Assembly (NCBI GenBank): GCA_005880915.1
Contig: VBIW01000038.1
Location: 62,001 to 126,000, forward strand
Length of the DNA stretch: 64,000 nt
Origin: Chloroflexota bacterium
GTDB taxonomy: Bacteria > Chloroflexota > Dormibacteria > Dormibacterales > Dormibacteraceae
Direction: 5' to 3'
The translations under genes were made by a program, and so were the position numbers. A model generated the notes under the pieces. That model ran no database searches, was not told where the DNA came from, and worked only from the letters and a program-made list of their open reading frames with translations. Positions 7,185 through 15,831 of this stretch are shown piece by piece; the first letter of the stretch is position 1, and every line of letters begins with the position of its first letter.

Positions 7185-8840
7185 ATGGCCACCACAGCCC
7201 TTCCGAGGCCGAAGGCCTACGACGACACATTTTTCAAGCCGATCAGCCTCTGGCTGACCACCACCGATCACAAATTGATCGGGATCATGTACATGGTCAC
7301 CGGGGTCTTGAGCTTCGTGATCGGCGGCATCTTCGCCCTGATCGTCCGGCTCCAGCTCTCGCAGCCCAACCTCAAGGTCGTCGACCCCGAGACCTACAAC
7401 CAGCTGATCTCAGCGCATGGAGTGACGATGATCTTCTTCTTCGTCACGATCTTCCTGACCGGCATCGCGAACTACATGGTGCCGATCATGGTCGGCGCGC
7501 GCGACATGGCGTTCCCGCGCGTGAACCTGCTGGGCTTCTGGCTGGTCCCGGTGTCGATCATTCTTTACTACAGCGGCTTTTTCACCGGCGGCGCGCTCAA
7601 CGCGGGCTGGACCGGCTACGCGCCGCTGACCGAGAAGGCCTACAACAGCCACTCCCTCGGCGTCGACTTCTGGGCGCTCAGCATCATCGTTTGGGCGATC
7701 AGCGGGATCATGGCGTCGACGAACTTCCTGACCACCATCGTCGCCCTGCGTGCGCCGGGCATGCGGTTCTCGCGGCTGCCCCTTTTCGTCTGGGCCCAGA
7801 TCTCGACCTCGATCCTGCTGCTGGTCGTGGGCGCGCCGCTGGCGGCGGCGATGATCCTGCTCGAGTTCGACCGCCAGCTCGGAACGCAGTTCTTCACGAC
7901 GGCGGGACGGCCGGTGCTGTACCAGCACCTGTTCTGGTTCTTCGGCCATCCCGAGGTCTACATCATGATTCTGCCCGGTTTCGGAATGATCTCCGAGATC
8001 ATTCCGGTGTTCGCGCGCAAGCCGATCTTCGGCTACATGTCGATGGTGGCCGCGCTCTTCGGCATCGTCTTCCTGTCCATGACCGTGTGGGCGCACCACA
8101 TGTTCACGGTCGGGATGAACGTGTACGTCGAAGGCTTCTTCATGTTGATGACCATGCTCATCGCGGTCCCGACCGGGATCAAGTTCTTCAACTGGATCGC
8201 GACCGCCTGGTGGGGTTCGATCGAGTTCACGGTGCCGATGAAGTTCGTCTTCGGCTTCCTGGCCACCTTCCTCATCGGCGGCCTCACCGGGATCTACCTC
8301 GCCTCAGTTCCAGTGGACACGCAGCTGCACCAGTCGTACTACGTGGTGGCCCACCTCCATTACGTGCTCTTCGGCGGCAGCGTGTTCACGATCATGGCGG
8401 GCATCTACTACTGGTTCCCCAAGATCACGGGGCGAATGCTTGGACACAAGCTCGGCGAGTGGAACTTCTGGACTCTCTTCATCGGCTTCAACGGAACGTT
8501 TCTCATCATGCACACGCTCGGCCTCGAAGGGATGCCGCGCCGCATCGCCACCTACGCCAACGAGGCGTGGGCGACGACGAACCTGATCATCACGTTCTCC
8601 TCCTTCCTCATCGCCTTCTCGGTCGCCTTGCTCCTGGTCAACATCGTGCGCAGCTGGGCCAGCGGTGTGATCGCGGGCGACGATCCCTGGAAGGGCAACA
8701 CGCTCGAGTGGGCGACGAGCTCTCCGCCTCCGCCGTACAACTTCGAGCGTGTGCCGCCGGTGCGCAGCTTCATGCCGGTGCGCGACCTGCGCGAGTCAGG
8801 CGAGCTGGCCGAGTCCGAGCCACTACCGGCCCCGGCCTAG
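7185..8840 (+). CDS. coxA: Cytochrome c oxidase subunit I
   Basis: A 551-residue haem-copper oxidase catalytic subunit with 12 predicted helices. Visible signatures are GHPEVYIMILPGFG (CuB His, cross-linked Tyr and the D-channel Glu of A1-type oxidases), the two CuB His in WAHHMFTVG, and HSYYVVAHLHYV-type haem ligands written here as QSYYVVAHLHYVLFGG. The segment NYMVPIMVGARDMAFPRVN carries the Asn/Asp entry of the D channel. It reduces O2 to water and pumps protons. The 3' end, including the stop codon, is part of a tandem duplication linked to the repeat cluster just downstream. Confidence 0.97.
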   Translation: MATTALPRPKAYDDTFFKPISLWLTTTDHKLIGIMYMVTGVLSFVIGGIFALIVRLQLSQPNLKVVDPETYNQLISAHGVTMIFFFVTIFLTGIANYMVPIMVGARDMAFPRVNLLGFWLVPVSIILYYSGFFTGGALNAGWTGYAPLTEKAYNSHSLGVDFWALSIIVWAISGIMASTNFLTTIVALRAPGMRFSRLPLFVWAQISTSILLLVVGAPLAAAMILLEFDRQLGTQFFTTAGRPVLYQHLFWFFGHPEVYIMILPGFGMISEIIPVFARKPIFGYMSMVAALFGIVFLSMTVWAHHMFTVGMNVYVEGFFMLMTMLIAVPTGIKFFNWIATAWWGSIEFTVPMKFVFGFLATFLIGGLTGIYLASVPVDTQLHQSYYVVAHLHYVLFGGSVFTIMAGIYYWFPKITGRMLGHKLGEWNFWTLFIGFNGTFLIMHTLGLEGMPRRIATYANEAWATTNLIITFSSFLIAFSVALLLVNIVRSWASGVIAGDDPWKGNTLEWATSSPPPPYNFERVPPVRSFMPVRDLRESGELAESEPLPAPA

Positions 8841-9067
8841 AGCCCTCCCAACTCAGGGGGAGCCGACTCTTCCCCACGCAGTCGGGAAGTACCGGCTCTT
8901 CCCCACGCAGTGGGGAAGTACCGCCGCTTGCGGCGGGGATGGGGCACCGCCGATTCCCGCCCCGGCCTAGAGTCCTTCCAACTCAGGGGGAGCCGGCTCT
9001 TCCCCACGCAGTGGGGAAGTACCGCCGCTTACGGCGGGGATGGGGCGCCGCCGATTCCCGCCCCGGC
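8841..9067 (+). repeat. Family I two-hairpin repeat cluster with duplicated coxA 3' end
   Basis: Three copies of an element read as CTTCCCCACGCAGTGGGGAAG (hairpin 1), then ACCGCCGCTTGCGGCGG (hairpin 2), then a GGATGGGG tail: one partial near 8868-8894 and two full near 8896-8944 and 8998-9045. The 12 nt at the coxA stop (8829-8840) recur exactly at 8959-8970, followed by a near-identical stretch with AACTCAGGGGGAGCC. An imperfect third copy is at 9060-9070, reaching the stop of the convergent gene. The repeated unit is therefore element plus gene end, about 130 bp. Confidence 0.85.
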
Positions 9068-9565
9068 TTAACCCTCTCCCGCAGCATCGGGGTGCCGCAG
9101 GACCTCGACGCCTCGCTCGACCGACCAGCGCAGCAGCTTCTTATCGTCGCCAAAGCTGATGAAGCCGGCACGCTCGACGTCCACAGAGAAGAGGTGGTAC
9201 GGCTCCTTCGGCCGCCAGCTGATCGCCGCATTCAGCACATCCGAGTAAGCCTGCCGCCGATCCGGCTCGGGCACGTCGGCGACCGAGCCGTAAAGCTTCA
9301 GGTCGCCGACCTTCGGCTCGCGGTCCACCTGCACGGTCGCGATCGTGATCCGCGGATCGCGCAGCAGGTCGAGCGCCTTCTTCGACTGCCACATCATGCC
9401 CAGCAGCAATTCGCCGTCCACCACATAGGTCTCGCACGGGCTGATCCGCGGCCACCCGTCGGCGCGGATGGTGCCGAGAAGCAGGATGCCATTCGCTGCC
9501 ATCCGCTCTTCCGCGAACTGGGCGAGCTCAGGCGCGGCGGCCGAGAACTCCCGCCAGTTGATCAG
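9068..9565 (-). CDS. Pyridoxamine 5'-phosphate oxidase-like flavin/F420-binding protein
   Basis: A 165-residue split-barrel protein. ILLLGTIRADGWPRISPCE and a later LYGSVADV are typical of the PPOX superfamily, which binds FMN, F420 or haem; the reaction cannot be told. The ATG at 9502 would remove the conserved N-terminal helix (INWREF...PELAQFAEERM), which clearly continues in frame upstream. The best start is CTG at 9563-9565, overlapping the stop of the small upstream gene as CTGA. This non-standard start is inferred from family alignment. It is convergent with coxA across the repeat cluster. Confidence 0.75.
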   Translation of the reverse strand: MINWREFSAAAPELAQFAEERMAANGILLLGTIRADGWPRISPCETYVVDGELLLGMMWQSKKALDLLRDPRITIATVQVDREPKVGDLKLYGSVADVPEPDRRQAYSDVLNAAISWRPKEPYHLFSVDVERAGFISFGDDKKLLRWSVERGVEVLRHPDAAGEG

Positions 9566-9732
9566 TGATGCTCGGCGGACTCGGTCTCCAGCGCCGCTTC
9601 TTCAGCGGCGCGATTCCGAGCGTCGCCTCGAAGCACCCACCAGCCGAGGCCAGCCACGCCCAAGGCAGCGACCAAGAAGGCCAGGCTCATCCACAGCCAC
9701 GCGGGCACCCATTCACCGGCGAGAAAGACCAC
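9562..9732 (-). CDS. Small single-pass membrane protein
   Basis: A 56-residue frame starting GTG GTC TTT. A Trp-containing N-terminus leads into one membrane helix (about residues 12-32), then WWVLRGDARNRAAEE and an acidic tail. Its stop overlaps the putative CTG start of the PPOX-like gene, which argues for translational coupling. No family is recognised. Codon use is GC-rich like the neighbours. Confidence 0.55.
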   Translation of the reverse strand: MVFLAGEWVPAWLWMSLAFLVAALGVAGLGWWVLRGDARNRAAEEAALETESAEHH

Positions 9733-9803
9733 GGGTCAACATTATCGCCAAGCGACGACCTTCGGCCACTGCGTGCCGGTAGGGTGTTACCAGATAAAGG
9801 CCG

Positions 9804-10985
9804 TTGATCAACCTCATCGACATCCTGATCCTGATCGCGACCGTCGTCGGGCTTGCAAACGGATACCGGCGCGGATTCTGGCTCTCGCTCGCCCAATACG
9901 TGGGTCTGCTGATCGGCGTCCTTCTCGGCGCCGCGTCGGCGCGGACGGTGCTCGACTACCTCGGAATCAACAACGCGAGCGCTCGGCCGCTTGGCGCCGT
10001 GCTCGTGCTGGTGATCGGCGGAAGCCTCGGCTCGAGCATCGGCTTCGCGGTCGGCGAACCGATCCGGCGCCGCATCCTGCGCACCGGCGTCCACACCTCG
10101 ACGGATTCCATAGCGGGCGCCGCGCTGTCGGCGTTCGCTGTGCTTCTCATGTGCTGGTTCCTCGGCCTCAGCTTTTCGCGCGGTCCAAGCCCCGAGATCG
10201 CGCAGCAGATCCAGAAGTCGGTCGTGCTGCACGGGCTGGATTCGATAGCGCCGCGCCCGCCCCCATTTCTCGCCAGCGTGGAGCAGGTCCTGGCCGGAGT
10301 CCAGTTCCCGCCCGTCTTCGCCGGCCTCGAGCCAACGCTGCCAGGCGCCCTACCGGTTCCTGCCTCGATAGACACCCCTGGCGTGAAACAGGCCGATCAG
10401 AACGTCGTCAAGGTCTCGAGTCTTGGATGCGGCGGCATCGTGACCGGTAGCGGATTCCCCCTCGGCAGCGGCTACGTGATCACCAACGCGCACGTGGTCT
10501 CGGGCACGACGTCGCACGGGATCCAGAAGGTGGACGGCACGACGCTTCGCGCCGAGGTCGTGTACTTCGACCCGGAGCGGGATGTGGCGGTGCTCTACGC
10601 ACCGGGCTTCACCGCACCTGGTATGGCGTTCGCCCCGGCGCAGCGCGGCACGCAAGGCGCAGTCATCGGTTATCCGGGAGGACAGTCGGAGAAGACGGTC
10701 CCTGCGGTGGTCGACGGCGCGGTGATGGCCGAGGGTCGCGACATCTACAACCAGAACCTGGTGACGCGCCAGATCTACGTCCTCCAGGCAAGCGTGCGGC
10801 CGGGCAACTCCGGCGGACCCCTGATCGACCTCCAGGGCCACGTGCTGGGCATGGTGTTCGCGACGTCGGCGAGCGACCCGAACCAGGCTTACGCGCTCAC
10901 CGATGACGAGATCGCACCCGACATCCGCGACGCCGAGGCCAACCCCTCAATCAAGGACACCAGCCACTACGAGTGCGCGGCCTAG
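9804..10985 (+). CDS. MarP-like membrane-anchored serine protease (CvpA + trypsin-like domains)
   Basis: A 393-residue protein. Residues 1-120 form about four membrane helices with the CvpA-type start LIDILILIATVVGLANGYRRG. Residues from about 195 form a chymotrypsin-like protease: His 230 (TNAHVV), Asp 260 (PERDVAVL) and Ser 336 (PGNSGGP). This matches MarP (Rv3671c), a periplasmic protease needed for acid and oxidative stress resistance in mycobacteria. Its substrate here is unknown. The TTG start at 9804 gives a sensible N-terminus. The stop overlaps the stop of the convergent Trm112-like gene by 4 nt. Confidence 0.88.
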   Translation: MINLIDILILIATVVGLANGYRRGFWLSLAQYVGLLIGVLLGAASARTVLDYLGINNASARPLGAVLVLVIGGSLGSSIGFAVGEPIRRRILRTGVHTSTDSIAGAALSAFAVLLMCWFLGLSFSRGPSPEIAQQIQKSVVLHGLDSIAPRPPPFLASVEQVLAGVQFPPVFAGLEPTLPGALPVPASIDTPGVKQADQNVVKVSSLGCGGIVTGSGFPLGSGYVITNAHVVSGTTSHGIQKVDGTTLRAEVVYFDPERDVAVLYAPGFTAPGMAFAPAQRGTQGAVIGYPGGQSEKTVPAVVDGAVMAEGRDIYNQNLVTRQIYVLQASVRPGNSGGPLIDLQGHVLGMVFATSASDPNQAYALTDDEIAPDIRDAEANPSIKDTSHYECAA

Positions 10986-11155
10986 CCCGATTCTGATTCG
11001 GGCTTAGCCTCTTCGATCAGCATCACCGGGATCCCGTCGACGATCGGATAGACCACTTTGCAGCTGGGACACCGCAGCTGATCAGGCGCCTTCAACTCCA
11101 CCTTGGTGTGGCACTTTGGACAGGCCAGGATTTCGAGAAGTTCTTGAGAGATCAC
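10982..11155 (-). CDS. Trm112 family zinc-binding protein
   Basis: A 57-residue protein. The start ELLEILACPKCHTKVEL, then CPSCKVVYPIVDGIPVML, is the Trm112/YcaR (UPF0434) signature with a four-Cys zinc site. Trm112 proteins act as activating partners of methyltransferases; the bacterial partner is generally not known. The GTG start is 26 bp from the divergent DUF5671 gene start. Confidence 0.88.
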   Translation of the reverse strand: MISQELLEILACPKCHTKVELKAPDQLRCPSCKVVYPIVDGIPVMLIEEAKPESESG

Positions 11156-11181
11156 GGGCGCATGGTAGTACGGTTGCGCCT

Positions 11182-12867
11182 GTGATTTTGAGGCGGCTCT
11201 ACCTGTACCTGGTGAGCGCCGCGGCGCTCGGCCTTTTGGCGGCCGGCCTCTCGCTTCTAGGCGCCACGGTACTGCTCTTCGTCTTCAACGATCCGACCGC
11301 CGATGCAAGCCGCGCCCAGCTCGCCATCTTCACCGCGATGACGGTGGTCGCCGCGCCGGTGTGGGCGGTCCATTTCTGGTTTGCCCGCCGCTTCGCGATG
11401 CGCGACCCGTTCGAGCGCGCATCGGCGCTGCGCCGCCTCTACCTGTACTTCGCCTGCCTGGTGACGGCCCTCGCGGCGACCCAAACACTCGCCTACGCGT
11501 TCGCCATGGTGCTGCAGCCAGTCCTCGACAACCAGCCGGGCAGCTGGCTGACCGCGGCTCAGCTGGGCTGGGCGACCTTCGTCCTGGTGGCGATATTCGC
11601 TTTCCATTTCCGGACCGCGGCGAGAGACCGTGCGGCGGTGCAGGAGGAAGGCGCGTCGGCAACGCTGCGCCGCTGGTACATGTACGTCGCGCTTCTTTCC
11701 GGTCTGCTGATGATGCTGACCAACACCGCGCTCTTGCTCCAGCAAAGCTGGACGCAGCTCGTCGGCGGCACCTCTACGACAGCCTTTCCCAAAGGCGGCG
11801 GCGGCGGCTTCGTGTCGGCCCTGGCGTTCGCGGCCGGCCCGGCCATCGCGGGCGCGGTCCTGTGGGGCTTCCACGCGCGGGCGATCGCCGTGGGTCACCT
11901 GTCGGACGACCGCCACTCGACGCTGCGCGCGCTCGCGGGATTCATCGCCGTGGCGAACGCGATGGTGTACGCCCTGTTCGGCGCGAGCCAGATCCTCTAT
12001 TACGGCCTGGCGCGACTTCTCGGCGTCAGCGACCCCGGCGGCGCCGGGACCAACGTGCTGGCAGCCGTCGGGGCGCCCGGCTCGCTTCTGCTCGTATGGG
12101 GAGTGGCCTGGTTCCTGATCAATCGCCGTCTTGCCCGAGACGCCGGCACGCAGGAAGCAGACCGGCAGGCAGGCGTGCGCAGGCTCTACACGAACCTGGC
12201 GGCGCTGGTCTCGCTCGCGGTCTGGGCGATCGGAGCCGGCGGCCTGCTCGGCACGCTCGCCAAGCAGCTCGAGGCGCCGATCATCGGCGTGCAGGCGACC
12301 GACTGGAAGGATCCGATCAGCCTGTGGATCACGCTCCTCGTCGTCGGGGCGGCGATCTGGGCGGCTTACTGGCGCCCGGCGCCATGGGCGGCCGACCGGC
12401 AGTCGCTCAGCCGCAAGCTATATGTATGGGCCGCCCTTCTTGGCAGCATCCTGGCGGTGCTCGGCGGAGGCGTCGGCATGCTGAACTCAGTCCTGCAGCA
12501 GGTCTTCAGCGCCCACCCTCGCTTGAACGACGCCGGCAACCTCGGCGTGGGTCACTACCTGGCCGTGATCGTGGTCGCCGCCGGCGTCGGCTTCTACCAC
12601 TGGCGCGTCCTGCGGGCTGACGCGGCGTCCCGACCTCCCAAGGTGGGCGTCGCCCCGGCACCCGCCACCGCGGTCGCCATCGTTGCGACATCGTCCGCGG
12701 CTAATGCGCCGGCGCCCGCGAAGGAGGCTCTCGGCGCGCACGCCCGCAGCTACACGCTCATCGTCACCGACGCGACCGACGACGATGTCCACCAGGCGCT
12801 GGCGGAGCTTCCGCCGCACGCCGGCTACAAGCTGACACCGACCGAACAGACCGTTGACGGACGCTGA
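11182..12867 (+). CDS. DUF5671 repeat membrane protein
   Basis: A 561-residue protein from GTG 11182, chosen because it begins exactly with the first repeat and clears the divergent gene. It contains repeated units beginning with R-R-L/W-Y-x-Y (RRLYLYLVSAAALGLL, RRLYLYFACLVTALAA, RRWYMYVALLSGLLMM, RRLYTNLAALVSLAVW, RKLYVWAALLGSILAV), each followed by helices. It thus appears to be five copies of the DUF5671 unit with many transmembrane segments. The C-terminal ~90 residues are Ala/Pro-rich and then a soluble tail. No function is known. It overlaps the next gene by 14 nt. Confidence 0.8.
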   Translation: MILRRLYLYLVSAAALGLLAAGLSLLGATVLLFVFNDPTADASRAQLAIFTAMTVVAAPVWAVHFWFARRFAMRDPFERASALRRLYLYFACLVTALAATQTLAYAFAMVLQPVLDNQPGSWLTAAQLGWATFVLVAIFAFHFRTAARDRAAVQEEGASATLRRWYMYVALLSGLLMMLTNTALLLQQSWTQLVGGTSTTAFPKGGGGGFVSALAFAAGPAIAGAVLWGFHARAIAVGHLSDDRHSTLRALAGFIAVANAMVYALFGASQILYYGLARLLGVSDPGGAGTNVLAAVGAPGSLLLVWGVAWFLINRRLARDAGTQEADRQAGVRRLYTNLAALVSLAVWAIGAGGLLGTLAKQLEAPIIGVQATDWKDPISLWITLLVVGAAIWAAYWRPAPWAADRQSLSRKLYVWAALLGSILAVLGGGVGMLNSVLQQVFSAHPRLNDAGNLGVGHYLAVIVVAAGVGFYHWRVLRADAASRPPKVGVAPAPATAVAIVATSSAANAPAPAKEALGAHARSYTLIVTDATDDDVHQALAELPPHAGYKLTPTEQTVDGR

Positions 12868-13483
12868 CGCCCAGGCGTATCTCGACCTGGTCGACTGGCG
12901 GCGACGCGTCGGCGACCTGTACCGGACGACGGGTCCGGATGCTTTGAGGCGATTCCGCCAGGGACGCGACCGGTTGTTTCGCGACCACCCCCAGTCCCCC
13001 ATCGAGCTCGACGAGCGCGATGCCTTCTCGGGCCTGCGCTACTTCGAAGCGGATCCCGCATATCGCGTCACCGCGCACTTCGAGGCGGGCGACGGGAGCG
13101 AGCTCGTGATCGACACCGGCGGCGAGGATGGCGCGGTGAGGTACCGCCGAGCCGGCAGGCTCGAGTTCACGCTGCTCGGCCAGTCCTGCGCGCTGACGGT
13201 GCTCAGCCTCGTCCAGTACGCGGGCGGGCTGTTCGTGCCGTTTCGCGACCTGACCTCAGGACATGAAACGTATGGCGGCGGCCGCTATCTGTTCGACACG
13301 GCCAAGGACACCGACGGACTCGTCCTCGAGCTGGAGCCGAGATCGCCTGACCTGTTCATCGACTTCAACTACGCCTACAACGCCTCATGCGCGTACAGCC
13401 CGCGTTGGGCATGTCCGCTCGCGCCGCCGGAGAACCACCTCCAGGTCGCGGTGCACGCCGGAGAGCTCAACTACAAGAGCTAG
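12854..13483 (+). CDS. DUF1684 domain protein
   Basis: A 209-residue soluble protein. Signatures are GHETYGGGRYLF and the strongly conserved C-terminal DFNYAYNASCAYSPRWACPLAP, both typical of DUF1684, a family of unknown function often found near membrane or metabolic genes. The Cys, Tyr and Trp in the last motif are all present. The start is TTG at 12854, inside the 3' end of the DUF5671 gene. Confidence 0.88.
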   Translation: MTDADAQAYLDLVDWRRRVGDLYRTTGPDALRRFRQGRDRLFRDHPQSPIELDERDAFSGLRYFEADPAYRVTAHFEAGDGSELVIDTGGEDGAVRYRRAGRLEFTLLGQSCALTVLSLVQYAGGLFVPFRDLTSGHETYGGGRYLFDTAKDTDGLVLELEPRSPDLFIDFNYAYNASCAYSPRWACPLAPPENHLQVAVHAGELNYKS

Positions 13484-13496
13484 GCTCGGCCGAGCC

Positions 13497-14453
13497 TCAT
13501 GCGGGTACTGCGCTCCCTCGGACAGCCTTGATCAGCTCGCCCGCAAGCGCGATCGACTCCCTCGTCGAAAAGATGTTGTTGTTGAGGGTGAATCCGCCAA
13601 AGCCGGCTTCCATGTACTGGCCGATCACCTCGGCACCCTGCGCCACCGACACGATCATCGCCATCGCGCGCCGCTCGGGGTGCAGACCTTCGACGATTGC
13701 CTTGGCCTCCTTCTCGTTCTCCGCCAGCACCAGCGGCAGGCCAACGGTCAGCAGGATCTCGGACGGGTCGCGGTTGACGGCGGCGCAGTGCTCTTCGAAG
13801 ACCTTCTTCTTCCGCTTCAGGTCTTCGAGGTTGCCGCCGAACCAGTGGCCGATATCGCCATGCTCGGCGAGGATGCGCAGCGTCCGCCGCTCGCCGCCAC
13901 CGCCGATCAGGATCTTCGGGCCTCCCGGCTGAATCGGCCTTGGCACGTTGAGCACGCGCTCGATCCTGTAGTGCTTGCCCGCGAATGACGGCCGCTCTTC
14001 GGTGAACATCAGCCTGGCGATGGTCACCGCCTCGTCGAGCCGGTCCATGCGCTCTTTGATCGGCGGGAACTCGATGCCATAGCCCTTGTGCTCGTCTTCG
14101 TTCCACGCGGCCCCGATGCCGAGGATGGCGCGGCCTCTGGAGATGACGTCGAGCGTGGTCACCTCTTTGGCCAGCAGCGCTGGATTCCGATAGGTGACGC
14201 CGGTAACAAGAGTGCCGAGCTTGACGCGCGACGTTTGCGTCGCCACCGCGGCGAGCGTCGTGTACGCCTCCATCATCGGCTCTGTTTCCGGACCGATCCC
14301 GCGAATCTGATAGAAGTGGTCCATCACTGTGACGAGGTCGAAGCCGGCTTTCTCGGCCGCCTTCGCGTTCTCTACGACGCGGTCGAAGAGCTTGTTGTGG
14401 GGAACCCCGGGAAACGTGAAGCTGGGCATGTGAAATCCGAAAAAAGCAGCCAT
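13497..14453 (-). CDS. LLM-class (probably F420-dependent) oxidoreductase
   Basis: A 318-residue luciferase-like monooxygenase fold. Motifs include AEKAGFDLVTVMDHFYQI, RVKLGTLVTGVTYRNPALLAKEVTTLDVISRGRAILGIGAAW (shown here only as a region, residues ~75-115) and GPKILIGGGGERRTLRI. The TIM-barrel family uses F420 or FMN, and the substrate is unknown. A perfect 18-bp palindrome (14463-14480) sits 10 nt upstream of the ATG, between it and the divergent small membrane gene, so expression is probably controlled there. Confidence 0.88.
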   Translation of the reverse strand: MAAFFGFHMPSFTFPGVPHNKLFDRVVENAKAAEKAGFDLVTVMDHFYQIRGIGPETEPMMEAYTTLAAVATQTSRVKLGTLVTGVTYRNPALLAKEVTTLDVISRGRAILGIGAAWNEDEHKGYGIEFPPIKERMDRLDEAVTIARLMFTEERPSFAGKHYRIERVLNVPRPIQPGGPKILIGGGGERRTLRILAEHGDIGHWFGGNLEDLKRKKKVFEEHCAAVNRDPSEILLTVGLPLVLAENEKEAKAIVEGLHPERRAMAMIVSVAQGAEVIGQYMEAGFGGFTLNNNIFSTRESIALAGELIKAVRGSAVPA

Positions 14454-14462
14454 GTTGATGAC

Positions 14463-14480
14463 AATACCGGCACCGGTATT
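14463..14480. promoter_or_regulatory. Perfect palindrome, putative operator between divergent genes
   Basis: AATACCGG-CA-CCGGTATT, 8-bp arms with a 2-bp centre. The 35-bp gap between the divergent starts (14453 and 14489) consists largely of this palindrome, so a bound repressor would block both genes. Length and symmetry suit a TetR- or MarR-type site; the regulator is not identified here. Confidence 0.6.
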
Positions 14481-14488
14481 ACCATTCC

Positions 14489-14689
14489 ATGATGGCCTGG
14501 AAGACGCTGGCCTGGGTCGCGGTGGCCTTCGTGCTACTGCTCACCGGCACGGTCATGGTCTTCGAGGCTTTCGACCGCAACTCGAACTCCGCCAGCGACA
14601 CGATCCGGCCGTTCGTGATCACGATGGCGCCGGTCTGGGCGGTGGCTATCGCCGCCGCGCGGGTGCTCCTGCGGAGCGACCGAAACTAA
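14489..14689 (+). CDS. Small two-helix membrane protein
   Basis: A 66-residue protein with hydrophobic segments at about 6-24 and 42-60, separated by a polar FDRNSNSASDT loop. I do not recognise it. It shares the palindromic control site with the divergent LLM oxidoreductase gene. The ATG follows the palindrome by 8 nt, so the transcript may be leaderless or very short-leadered. Confidence 0.6.
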   Translation: MMAWKTLAWVAVAFVLLLTGTVMVFEAFDRNSNSASDTIRPFVITMAPVWAVAIAAARVLLRSDRN

Positions 14690-14703
14690 GCCCAGAACCA
14701 GAG

Positions 14704-14726
14704 CCCTATAGATAGAATTTGTAGGG
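14704..14726. promoter_or_regulatory. Possible LysR-type binding site
   Basis: Interrupted dyad CCCTA-N13-TAGGG directly before the lysR gene, in an A/T-rich stretch. LysR regulators bind such imperfect dyads and often repress their own gene. The assignment rests only on position and symmetry. Confidence 0.35.
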
Positions 14727-14733
14727 TCCGGGT

Positions 14734-15654
14734 GTGGCTATAGAAGAATCCCGTAACGGGAAACCGAGCGGCATCCAGCTCGTCCAGGTCGAGGGTTTCC
14801 TCGAGGTGGCCCGCAGGGGCAGTGTCAGCCGGGCCGCTGAGGCGCTCTTCATCACCCAGCCGACCCTGACGGCGCGCCTCCAGGGCCTGGAGCGCGAGCT
14901 CGGCACCCCCCTTTTCCTCCGCACGCCGCACGGGATGCGCCTCACCGATGCCGGGCGCGCCTGGATCCCGTTCGCCGAGCGCGCGCTGCGCGCGCTGGTC
15001 GACGGGCGGGATGCCCTCGAGCAGGTGATGACCGCATCCGCCGGCCATCTGATGATCGCGGCGGCCCCTGCCGTGAGCACCTACGTGCTGCCCGAGCTGC
15101 TCGAGCAGTTCGTGGCAGCCCATCCGCGGGTCGAGGTCTCGGTGCGGACGGGGCATTCTGAAGACGTGGTCGAGCTCGTGCTGCGCGACGAGGTGCAGAT
15201 CGGGCTGGGCCGCGCCATCCGCCACCCCGACCTCGAGCTGCGACCGTTCCACACTGAGGATCTCGTGCTGGTGTGCGCGCCGGACCATCCCTTCACCGGA
15301 CGGCCATCGGTCGCGATGTCCGAGGTGGCCGGCCAGAAGCTGATCATGTTCGATCGCACGTCGAGCTACTACGAGATCACGCAGGGCGCGTTTCTCTCTG
15401 CGGGCGTCAGCCTTCGCGGGTTGATGGAGCTGGACTCGATCGAAGCCGCGAAGAAGATGGTTGAGCGGGGCCTGGGCGTCGCGCTGCTGCCGGGGACGGC
15501 GGTCGCGCGCGAGGTGGCCGGCAAGACCCTGTGCGTGGTCAAGATGAAGGACGCCCCGCCGATGCAGAACTCGATCGTCGCTTACAGGCGCCGCGACGCG
15601 GGCAAACCTGAGGGCATCGCGGCCGCATTCCTGGAGCTGATCGAAGCCAGATAG
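14734..15654 (+). CDS. LysR family transcriptional regulator
   Basis: A 306-residue protein. An N-terminal winged HTH (residues ~17-75; FLEVARRGSVSRAAEALF, then TQPTLTARLQGLERELG) is followed by a periplasmic-binding-protein-like effector domain (from ~100; GHLMIAAAPAVSTYVLPELL). The C-terminal GLGVALLPGTAVARE is typical. GTG start. It points toward the isocitrate-lyase-family gene downstream, and two palindromes lie between them, so control of that gene is plausible but not shown. The effector is unknown. Confidence 0.92.
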   Translation: MAIEESRNGKPSGIQLVQVEGFLEVARRGSVSRAAEALFITQPTLTARLQGLERELGTPLFLRTPHGMRLTDAGRAWIPFAERALRALVDGRDALEQVMTASAGHLMIAAAPAVSTYVLPELLEQFVAAHPRVEVSVRTGHSEDVVELVLRDEVQIGLGRAIRHPDLELRPFHTEDLVLVCAPDHPFTGRPSVAMSEVAGQKLIMFDRTSSYYEITQGAFLSAGVSLRGLMELDSIEAAKKMVERGLGVALLPGTAVAREVAGKTLCVVKMKDAPPMQNSIVAYRRRDAGKPEGIAAAFLELIEAR

Positions 15655-15706
15655 AACGCTCTTCCCCGCTTGCGGGGAAGTACCGCCGCAGGCGGGGATG
15701 GGGCCG
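15655..15706 (+). repeat. Single family I two-hairpin element
   Basis: CTTCCCCGCTTGCGGGGAAG hairpin, then ACCGCCGCAGGCGG and a GGATGGGG tail, beginning within 10 nt of the lysR stop. Hairpin 1 has a different loop but a conserved stem compared with the 8.9-kb copies. No duplicated gene end is visible here. Confidence 0.8.
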
Positions 15707-15781
15707 CGACAATACGGATGCCAGCCTTTGGTAAACGCACAGACCGCTCGCATTCAACATCGGTTTTTCCGATGGGTCTCA

Positions 15782-15817
15782 TCAAATCAATCAATTTGAC
15801 TTATATCGATTGCATCG
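15782..15817. promoter_or_regulatory. Two palindromes upstream of the Cys-rich peptide and isocitrate-lyase-family gene
   Basis: TCAAAT-N6-ATTTGA at 15782-15799 and CGAT-TGC-ATCG at 15807-15817, in a conspicuously A/T-rich pocket. A TTGACT (15796-15801) overlaps the first palindrome and could be a -35 element; no good -10 is seen. A regulator bound here, possibly the adjacent LysR protein, would affect the downstream genes. Confidence 0.45.
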
Positions 15818-15831
15818 TTAGCTTGAGTCTC

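Noticed and set aside
7691-9568. Long + strand frame across coxA and the repeat cluster
   Set aside because: Out of frame with coxA, Arg/His/Asp-rich nonsense composition, and it runs through repeats into the antisense of the PPOX-like gene.
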